Positions 16,508 through 23,085 of a DNA stretch of 64,000 nt are shown piece after piece. The translations under genes and the position numbers were made by a program. Position 1 is the first letter of the stretch; each line of letters begins with the position of its first letter. Below the pieces are notes generated by a model. The model was not told where the DNA came from and ran no database searches. It saw nothing but the letters and a program-made list of their open reading frames with translations. The stretch lies in the NCBI GenBank assembly GCA_049697115.1, contig JBAVVD010000040.1, positions 1-64,000 on the forward strand. The letters run 5' to 3'. This DNA comes from JBAVVD01 sp049697115. Lineage in GTDB: Bacteria > Acidobacteriota > Aminicenantia > Aminicenantales > UBA4085.

Positions 16508-18682
16508 TTAGGTTCTGGGCCGGAAAAGGAGAAAAAGAAAACAAAAGGAGTTAAGAAGTAAGAGATATTTGACCAGGAGAGGAAGTCCAAGAAGAGGGAT
16601 GATCAGGGAAGAAGCGGCCACAGCTCCCAGAAAAGAACCGATGAGGTCCAGTCCGTAGCCCAGGCCGTAATGGGCTTTTTGCCGGATGAAAAGGCGATTG
16701 GAGACAACAAACAGGTCTCCCCCGAAGTACCCCAGGAAGAGAAGGTAGGCAAACAGAAAGAGCTCCGGAGGGTGTGTCGCCAGGGCCAATTGAAGGACGG
16801 CGAGAAGGAGGACCAGGCAGAGCTGGATCACAAGAATTTGGGAGAAAAAAAACTTCCGCCTCTTCGAACTCCTCAAGGCCCCGACAAACAGCCCGGCCAT
16901 AAAGGCGGTCAGAAGAAGAGCAATTCTTCCGTAGATATACCCGAACAGGGTCTGAAACCAGATCACGAGGATGATTTCACAGACGATGGTCGTAAATCCC
17001 ATGACAGCCAGCGGGACCAGGTAAAAACTGGATTCTGTTTTTCTGATGCGGAGGATAATAAGAACGATCAGAAAAAGAAAAAGAGGAAGGTTGAGAAGCC
17101 AGAAAGAGGGGTGCTTTTCAAAAAAGGTGAGGACTCGGGTTTCCAGGCCTTTCAACTGGGTGCTCCAGAGAACGGAACTGGTAAAATAGCACACCGGAGC
17201 GAGGTCGGTGTTGACGGCTCCGTTTCCCTCTTCAATTTTTTTTCTGAGAAATTCTACCCTTAAAGGACTGAGACGGGAAAACAGCAGATGGGGAGAGACA
17301 TAGGTATTGTTCAGCTTCAATTCTTCGATCGTCCGGCGCAACTCTTCAGTCTTAATGGACAGAGGGAAAGCGGAGGCCAGAAAGATATTTGTACTGCCCG
17401 GCACAATCTGGACCTCCGGGAAAACTTTTTTTAATGTGGAATAGAGAGTGGAAAGAAATTTTTGGAGTTCGGGGCTGATGTAATTTTCCGCGGATGGAAC
17501 CCGGAACGAAAAGACCCCACCGGAGCGAAGTCTTTCTTTGACGAGGGAGAAAAATTCCACGGTGTAGAAGCGATTCACCTGGGCCGTGGACGGCTCAGGG
17601 AGGTTGAGGAGAATCAGGTCATAGGTCCTATGGGTCCTGGCGAGGAACTTCCGGCCGTCTTGATAATAAATATGGATTCTTTTTTCAAAAAAGACGGACC
17701 TGTCTTTCTCAGGAAGAGAGTCCAGGGAGAGGCGGATTATTTCCGGATCCAGCTCCACAAAGTCCACTTCCACCCGGGGGTATTTCAGGGCCTGGAAAAG
17801 GCTCCCGCCTGCCCCTCCGCCGATGAAGAGGGCGCTTTCGGCGTCCGGCCTCTGGAGAAATGCAAAGTGCACGGTTTCTTCTGAGGAAGCCAGGTCCGGA
17901 TGAGAATAGAGGTGAAGGCTGTTGTCGTAGAGAGAAATCTGCTCCTGGGTTTTAATCACCTGGAGCTTTCCATAAGGGCTGTCCTTAGTCGCTATAAGGC
18001 TGAAGGGCTGCCAGTAGATTTTTTGGCTGGGCAGATCAAAGAGACTGAACGCGGCAAGGACAACCAGAATCAAGATCAAGAGCCCCTTTTTTTTCTTTTT
18101 TCCGAAAAACAGAAAAACGAGCAAGGAAACCAGGCCCCCCAGGCAAGAGACCGCCTGCCAGTTGGAAAAAAAGGGGATAAGAAAAAGATAGACGGAAAGG
18201 CCTCCTGCGGCCGCACCGAGGGATTCCCAGATATAGACGCGGGTGATATTCCCATTGTCCAGGATGACATTAAAAACGAAAAGAATGCCAAGGGGAAAAT
18301 TAATAAAAAAGCAGAGGGCCAGAGAGAAAAACAGAATGGGGGCCGTTCCGGTCACTTCGCCCGGAAGGAGGCCGAGAAAATATCGCGAAAACCTGAGGCC
18401 GATCAGGCAGAGCGGAAAAGAAAGAACGACGCCGTAATAGATTTGAGGAAACCGCGAGGATTTGAATTTGAACTTCGAAGCCATGAGACTTCCCAGGCTT
18501 CCCCACAAAAGCCAGGAGGCCAGGACAAATCCGAATGTGATTTCATTTCCGTAGAAGTGGACGGAAAATTCTCTGAGCAGGTAGATCTGAAATGCCGCAG
18601 CGAGAAAACCTAGAAGAAATGGAGGAAAAAATGTTTTCAAGTCCAGATCCCTGGAATGGGGGTTTGGCAAAATTGACAGCAC
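16508..18682 (-). CDS. Membrane-embedded spermidine-synthase-like protein (fused transporter-like/methyltransferase-fold)
   Basis: A 724-residue fusion: about seven membrane helices (residues 15-215), a soluble spermidine synthase-like domain (about 225-500), then about seven more helices (about 530-720). The soluble part keeps the Rossmann elements of the polyamine synthase family (ALFIGGGAGGSLFQAL; VDFVELDPEIIRL; YDLILLNLPEPSTAQ), where the usual LNLPDP/D pattern is slightly altered. Such fused proteins are common in bacteria, and their substrate is unknown; I would not call it a true spermidine synthase. The start overlaps the end of the radical SAM gene by 46 nt, so the two are surely cotranscribed and perhaps act in one pathway. 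Confidence 0.8.
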   Translation of the reverse strand: MLSILPNPHSRDLDLKTFFPPFLLGFLAAAFQIYLLREFSVHFYGNEITFGFVLASWLLWGSLGSLMASKFKFKSSRFPQIYYGVVLSFPLCLIGLRFSRYFLGLLPGEVTGTAPILFFSLALCFFINFPLGILFVFNVILDNGNITRVYIWESLGAAAGGLSVYLFLIPFFSNWQAVSCLGGLVSLLVFLFFGKKKKKGLLILILVVLAAFSLFDLPSQKIYWQPFSLIATKDSPYGKLQVIKTQEQISLYDNSLHLYSHPDLASSEETVHFAFLQRPDAESALFIGGGAGGSLFQALKYPRVEVDFVELDPEIIRLSLDSLPEKDRSVFFEKRIHIYYQDGRKFLARTHRTYDLILLNLPEPSTAQVNRFYTVEFFSLVKERLRSGGVFSFRVPSAENYISPELQKFLSTLYSTLKKVFPEVQIVPGSTNIFLASAFPLSIKTEELRRTIEELKLNNTYVSPHLLFSRLSPLRVEFLRKKIEEGNGAVNTDLAPVCYFTSSVLWSTQLKGLETRVLTFFEKHPSFWLLNLPLFLFLIVLIILRIRKTESSFYLVPLAVMGFTTIVCEIILVIWFQTLFGYIYGRIALLLTAFMAGLFVGALRSSKRRKFFFSQILVIQLCLVLLLAVLQLALATHPPELFLFAYLLFLGYFGGDLFVVSNRLFIRQKAHYGLGYGLDLIGSFLGAVAASSLIIPLLGLPLLVKYLLLLNSFCFLFLLFRPRT

Positions 18683-19758
18683 CCTTTTTTCAGGTTGACT
18701 TTTTGTGTATCGAAGCCAAACCTCTGGATGACGATGTTCTTACAGGACGGGCAATAGGTGCTTTCGAATTCATGGCCGGGCACATTTCCGACGTAGACAT
18801 AATGGAGACCTTCCTCGAGCGCGGTTCGGTGGAGATTTTCCAGGATTGATATCGGAGTGGGGGGGAGGTTTTTGACGAGATAATTCGGGAAGAAGCGCGA
18901 AAAATGAAGAGGAACGTCAGGGCCGACCTCTTTCATGAGCCAGCGGCACATTTTACGGATCTGGTCCACAGAGTCATTGAGCGTGGGGATAACCAGATAG
19001 ACCAGTTCCAACCAGATTTTACTCCGATGGACGGTTTGAATCGCTTCGAGTACAGGCCGGAGGTCTCCCCGGACATATTCTGAATAGAAGTCCTGGGAAA
19101 AAGACTTCAGGTCCACTTTGATTGCATCGACGACCTTCGTCAGAGCCTCCAGAGGTTCGGAGTTGACATGTCCTCCGGTAACGACCACATTGCGGATTCC
19201 TTTTTTCCGTGCGTCCACAGACGCATCGTACATATATTCATAAAAAACGATTGGTTCGGTGTAGGTGTAAGCAATACTCGCGCACCTGTATTCACTGGCG
19301 TTTTTGACGACCGCTTGAGGCGGGAGGTCGAAGTGGTCCACTTGTTCAGGTCGAACCTGGGATATCTCCCAGTTCTGGCAGAATTTGCAGTTGACATTAC
19401 AGCCTGCCGTTGCGATGGAGAGGGTGTTTGTCCGGGGAAGAAAATGAAAAAAGGGCTTTTTTTCGATCGGGTCCACATAGAGGGAACAGGCTTTGCCGTA
19501 GACGAGCGTGTAATAGATGCCGTTCCGGTTTTCTCTCACACCGCAGTATCCCCTCTCTTTATCTCCCAGTTTGCAGTGGCGGGGACAAAGTGTGCATTCG
19601 ATCTCACGGTCCGGAAGCTTTTTATAGTAGCGGGCCTCCACTTGAGAAAGATTTCCCTTTTCGCCGAAGGCGTATAAATCGTGGAGTGCCGGACCCAGGC
19701 TTGTGCCCAGCAGGAGTCCGGCACCCGTCGCGGATTTAAAAAATTGACGCCTTTTCAC
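18637..19758 (-). CDS. amrS: AmmeMemoRadiSam-type radical SAM enzyme with Tat-like leader
   Basis: Radical SAM protein related to pyruvate formate-lyase activases. The cluster motif is CNVNCKFCQNW (about residue 121), preceded by a zinc- or cluster-like group (CTLCPRHCKLGDKERGYCG) at about 58, the hallmark of this subgroup. The N-terminus MKRRQFFKSATGAGLLLG looks like a twin-arginine signal, which would place a folded, oxygen-sensitive enzyme outside the cytoplasm; alternatively it is a membrane anchor. The usual partners (Memo and AMMECR1) are not in the window. It sits between a DUF362 gene (39 nt gap) and the spermidine-synthase-like gene (overlap). The substrate is unknown. Confidence 0.85.
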   Translation of the reverse strand: MKRRQFFKSATGAGLLLGTSLGPALHDLYAFGEKGNLSQVEARYYKKLPDREIECTLCPRHCKLGDKERGYCGVRENRNGIYYTLVYGKACSLYVDPIEKKPFFHFLPRTNTLSIATAGCNVNCKFCQNWEISQVRPEQVDHFDLPPQAVVKNASEYRCASIAYTYTEPIVFYEYMYDASVDARKKGIRNVVVTGGHVNSEPLEALTKVVDAIKVDLKSFSQDFYSEYVRGDLRPVLEAIQTVHRSKIWLELVYLVIPTLNDSVDQIRKMCRWLMKEVGPDVPLHFSRFFPNYLVKNLPPTPISILENLHRTALEEGLHYVYVGNVPGHEFESTYCPSCKNIVIQRFGFDTQKVNLKKGCCQFCQTPIPGIWT

Positions 19759-19797
19759 TTATTTTTTCCCACAATTGATAGGATGCTTTTTCCTTCA

Positions 19798-20694
19798 TTA
19801 TATTTCTTCTTCGACGATTTGTATATCCTTGGGGCTGGCCTTTCCCAGGCCCATCTGTTCAGCCGTGCGCAGATACAGGGGAGGCCGTTTTTCTTCTTCC
19901 AGAGAAGGAAGGCCTTTTTTTCTCCTCAGATTTTCCACAATCTGCCATCCTGTGAAATCAGCGGCGACCGGGTCAAGACTGAAGAGCAGGGCCTCATGTT
20001 TTTCCGCCCAGCGGGCATGATAAGAGGGGCCCCGATGGTATTGAACGACCAGGCAGTCGAGGACAGAAAGCCGGTGCTTCTCTTTCACAAAACGCGTGTC
20101 AAAAAGCTCTGCGATAAATGGATCGCAGTTCGAGTCATGGTATTTATTCGGATTATGAATGGCTCCAAAATAGTTCTTCATTCCGGCCGTGATTCCGGCC
20201 AGGCCGTGGTCCTTGACTATAGCCAGGCTCACTGAGGCCGTGACAAAATTCGACTGAATGGTGGAGAAAAGGCTTCCGATATTGAGGTGAGAGACAAGGT
20301 CGGTGGCATAGCCGGCTCCGGCTGTATCTGTGCCAAAGACCTTCAAACGGCTGCGGGCAAGGCTGAGGCTGTATCCCGCTTCTTTAAGTTCCTGGTTTGT
20401 CCGGTCCCAGATGACGATATCTTTTTCCTGGATGCGGCCTTCGATCAGCAATTGGGCCAGAAGGAGAGAGACCTCCGGACGGGTGGAAAGCATGCGGCCT
20501 CCAATAGTGTTGATTTTGATTCCGACCCGATCCCTCTGGGAAAAGAGAGCGTTCAGCCCTTCCTGGAAACTCTGCCGGCCCGTGAGGAGTTGTATTCCCG
20601 ATTCATACATGCGGCGCAGTTTCTGGAGGTCGAGGTCTCCGTCGGAAAGCCAAACGCCCTTCCCTTTAACCATCACCACTTTTGAAACGGCCAT
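19798..20694 (-). CDS. DUF362 domain protein
   Basis: First gene of a three-gene minus-strand operon with the radical SAM and spermidine-synthase-like genes. DUF362 signatures are present (VGIKINTIGGRMLSTRPEV, SLAIVKDHGLAGITAGMKN, then LDPVAADFTGWQIVE). Unlike many DUF362 proteins it has no ferredoxin domain, and its only cysteines are isolated. No signal peptide is obvious. The biochemical role of the family is not established; frequent co-occurrence with metal- or SAM-dependent enzymes suggests a part in modifying an unknown product. ATG 20694 is used; the promoter lies 9-37 nt upstream, leaving almost no leader, so a later start is possible. Confidence 0.85.
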   Translation of the reverse strand: MAVSKVVMVKGKGVWLSDGDLDLQKLRRMYESGIQLLTGRQSFQEGLNALFSQRDRVGIKINTIGGRMLSTRPEVSLLLAQLLIEGRIQEKDIVIWDRTNQELKEAGYSLSLARSRLKVFGTDTAGAGYATDLVSHLNIGSLFSTIQSNFVTASVSLAIVKDHGLAGITAGMKNYFGAIHNPNKYHDSNCDPFIAELFDTRFVKEKHRLSVLDCLVVQYHRGPSYHARWAEKHEALLFSLDPVAADFTGWQIVENLRRKKGLPSLEEEKRPPLYLRTAEQMGLGKASPKDIQIVEEEI

Positions 20695-20702
20695 AAGAAG
20701 TA

Positions 20703-20731
20703 AACTTACTCTGAGTGAAAATTCCTGTCAA
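20703..20731 (-). promoter_or_regulatory. Promoter of the DUF362-amrS-spermidine-synthase-like operon
   Basis: Minus strand TTGACA (20731-20726), 17-nt spacer, TAAGTT (20708-20703). It shares the string TTGACAGGAATT with the hdr operon promoter. The start point should fall only a few nucleotides before ATG 20694. Confidence 0.55.
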
Positions 20732-20802
20732 CATCCAGCCTTGTCAAAAGGAGAATAGAGGCCTATGATGAAGCCTGCTTCATTCTTCAGGAGAAAGGAA
20801 CA

Positions 20803-21735
20803 ATGAAAGCGGATATATTCAAGAGATCGAACGGCCTTTTTCCGGTTGTCCTTCTGGCCCTTTGTCTTTTCCAAGTGGTGAACGCCCGGGCCGCGGACCA
20901 GGAGTCTTCTTCACTCCTTCCGCTGTTGCCCGAAATTATGACTTGGGAGTTTTCCGAGCCTCCCCAGAGTTATCTTCCGGAAAACCTTTTTGAGCACATC
21001 GACGGAGCCGCGGAGATCTATCTGAGCTATGATTTTCAGGAACTTCTGGTCGCCCGGTATAAAGAAAAAAAATCCAAGGCGGCGCTGACCGTGGAGATTT
21101 ATGATATGCAGAACGGGACAAATTCTTTCGGAATTTACAGTGCGGAAAGATATCCGGAGAGCCGCTTCCTCCCTGTCGGCAATCAGGGATATGTGGAAGA
21201 GGGAACATTGAATTTATTTGTCGGGAGCTACTACGTCAAACTCTTCTGTACTGACGTGGGGCCAAAAACCGAAGAGTGGTTAAAACTGTTTTCTCAGGAA
21301 ATTGTGAATCGGATCAAAGAAAAAGGCGGATTTCCACCTCTCCTGCAGCTCTTTCCCAGAGAAGGCCTGGTCGCCAACAGTGAGAAGTTCATTCTTCGTA
21401 ATTTTATGGGATTTGCATTTTTAAGTCACGGCTATAAGGCGGACTATCGCTGGAATGATTTAGAGTTTGAATGTTTCCTAATGGAGGCCGAATCGGAGGA
21501 AGACGCCGCAGGCAGACTCCAGGAATTCCTGGACCATTTCGCCAAAAACGGCGTCCAGATTCAGAAGACAGATGCGGGCTATTCTTTTCAAGACCGCTAC
21601 CTGCGCAATGTTTTTATGGCAAAATCAGGACATCTCCTTGTCGGAGTGGCAAAAATCACAGAGGGCTACACAGATGTCGGCGAAAAATATTTAGAGACGA
21701 TGCTCAAATTCTTGAAAGAGCATGCGCGCCAGTAA
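20803..21735 (+). CDS. DUF6599-like exported protein
   Basis: A 310-residue protein with a signal peptide (MKADIFKRSNGLFPVVLLAL…, cleavage about residue 31 after ARA). The mature part resembles the DUF6599 family: LFEHIDGAAEIYLSYDF (about 62), VEIYDMQNGTNSFGIYSAER (about 98) and YVKLFCTD. The function of the family is unknown, although members are often near redox or SAM-enzyme genes. Start ATG 20803 follows AGGAGAAAGGAACA. It is divergent from the DUF362 operon and converges with the HPt gene: its stop is immediately next to the HPt stop. The cellular site is probably the periplasm. Confidence 0.75.
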   Translation: MKADIFKRSNGLFPVVLLALCLFQVVNARAADQESSSLLPLLPEIMTWEFSEPPQSYLPENLFEHIDGAAEIYLSYDFQELLVARYKEKKSKAALTVEIYDMQNGTNSFGIYSAERYPESRFLPVGNQGYVEEGTLNLFVGSYYVKLFCTDVGPKTEEWLKLFSQEIVNRIKEKGGFPPLLQLFPREGLVANSEKFILRNFMGFAFLSHGYKADYRWNDLEFECFLMEAESEEDAAGRLQEFLDHFAKNGVQIQKTDAGYSFQDRYLRNVFMAKSGHLLVGVAKITEGYTDVGEKYLETMLKFLKEHARQ

Positions 21736-22098
21736 TCAATTCATTTTTTTCGCCAGAAATTCCTTTAGCCTCTCACAGTCATCCTTTAAAAGGACAAACG
21801 TTGACTTCGCTTTCTCGATATCCTTTTCCCTGCCTGCCATCTCCATTTCGTAAGAGGTCTTCTGCAGTGCGAGGAGGCTGAGGTTGGCCGATGAGCCTTT
21901 GAGGCTGTGGCCAAGTTCCTGGATCGCCTTGAAATCTTTGGTCTCAATCGCCTTGCACAGTTCGTCCGACTTTGTTGTGAACTCTTCAAAATAGAGGTTC
22001 AGCAGTTCTTCAAGGAAAGACGGATCTCCTCCGATTCTTTCCAGAGCATCCGATGAGTCAATAGGAATGAGGTTGTTTTCTGTTTGCTTCTGTTCCAT
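21736..22098 (-). CDS. HPt histidine phosphotransfer protein
   Basis: A 120-residue stand-alone HPt domain. The phosphoacceptor His is in LGHSLKGSSANLSLLAL (about residue 62), which matches the family motif. It is the third gene of a phosphorelay operon and overlaps the REC-GGDEF gene by 41 nt, with GGGAG 7 nt before ATG 22098. It should carry phosphate from the second receiver of the hybrid kinase to the receiver of the diguanylate cyclase, though other receivers are possible. Confidence 0.9.
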   Translation of the reverse strand: MEQKQTENNLIPIDSSDALERIGGDPSFLEELLNLYFEEFTTKSDELCKAIETKDFKAIQELGHSLKGSSANLSLLALQKTSYEMEMAGREKDIEKAKSTFVLLKDDCERLKEFLAKKMN

Positions 22099-23032
22099 TG
22101 GATCTCCCTTTCTTAGGTTTAGAAATTATTTCGGAAATGGCGACGCAGTTGCGTCCCTGATTTTTGGCTTTATAGAGAGCATTATCACCGGCCAGTATGA
22201 GGCTGTGAACGGTGGGATGAACAAAGTCTTCCGATGAGGCACAGCCCAAGGACAGTGTCAATGAAAGAGGGCCTTTCGTGGTCCGGACATTGGCTTTGCT
22301 GCACTGGTAGCGGAGCCGTTCGGCAATACGGGCCACATTTTTCTTTGAGCAGTGGGGGAGGACGATGAGCATCTCATCCCCTCCGTAGCGTCCGATTCGA
22401 TCATATGGCCGGACGTGCTTTTTCAAACAGGAGGTTGCTTTTTTAAGGACGAGATCTCCTGTGTGATGGCCATGGGTGTCATTGATTTTTTTAAAAAAGT
22501 CGATATCTAAAAGAATAATGCTGACCGCATAATCTTCACGCGAGCTATGTTCCAGCTCTTCCTGGAGGAATTGCATGATGGTGGCGCGGTTCCACAGGCC
22601 CGTTAAACTATCCTGGGTGGCTAGCTCATACAACTTTCCCTGAGATTCCAGAAGTTTGTCTTCAAGCTCAATGATTCTTCTCCCGGTCTGCAGCCGGGCT
22701 TTCAACTCCAGGAAATTGACCGGCTTGGTCATATAATCATCAGCGCCAGCCTGGAGTCCCTCGATGATATCCTGCTGGTTGTCTCTGGCGGTGAGAAGAA
22801 TGATATAGGTGTATTTGGGTTTTTGGGCCTGGCGAATTTTTTGGCAGAGTTCCACACCGTCCATCTCAGGCATCATCCAGTCGACGATGGCCAGTCGGAG
22901 CGAGTGATTCTGAAGGGCTTTCCAGGCCTCTTTTCCATTCTGGGTGATGGCGACTTCATACCCCCACTTGTTGATGTTCCTCTCCAGAATCTTGCAGGAG
23001 ATCACATCATCTTCGGCCAGAAGGACTTTCAT
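22058..23032 (-). CDS. Response regulator with REC and GGDEF domains (diguanylate cyclase)
   Basis: The receiver domain (residues 1-120) has the acidic pocket (LAEDD), the phosphoacceptor Asp in LAIVDWMMPEMDG (about 52), Thr in ILLTARD and Lys in MTKPVNF. A short coiled linker is followed by a GGDEF domain (about 140-300) with DSLTGLWNRAT, and the active-site loop reads RYGGDEM, so the canonical F is M. The catalytic GG-D-E residues are kept, so cyclic-di-GMP synthesis is likely. I see no RxxD product-inhibition site at the usual position. It is cotranscribed with the hybrid kinase (53 nt gap) and HPt. Confidence 0.92.
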   Translation of the reverse strand: MKVLLAEDDVISCKILERNINKWGYEVAITQNGKEAWKALQNHSLRLAIVDWMMPEMDGVELCQKIRQAQKPKYTYIILLTARDNQQDIIEGLQAGADDYMTKPVNFLELKARLQTGRRIIELEDKLLESQGKLYELATQDSLTGLWNRATIMQFLQEELEHSSREDYAVSIILLDIDFFKKINDTHGHHTGDLVLKKATSCLKKHVRPYDRIGRYGGDEMLIVLPHCSKKNVARIAERLRYQCSKANVRTTKGPLSLTLSLGCASSEDFVHPTVHSLILAGDNALYKAKNQGRNCVAISEIISKPKKGRSNGTEANRKQPHSY

Positions 23033-23085
23033 TTCTTTTTTAGATATCCTTTTCCTTTTGGTTTTATTTTATATGTTCCCCATTC

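Noticed and set aside
16508..18682. Naming the fusion as a true spermidine synthase
   Set aside because: The membrane-fused group has altered active-site residues and no polyamine genes are nearby; a cautious family name is safer.
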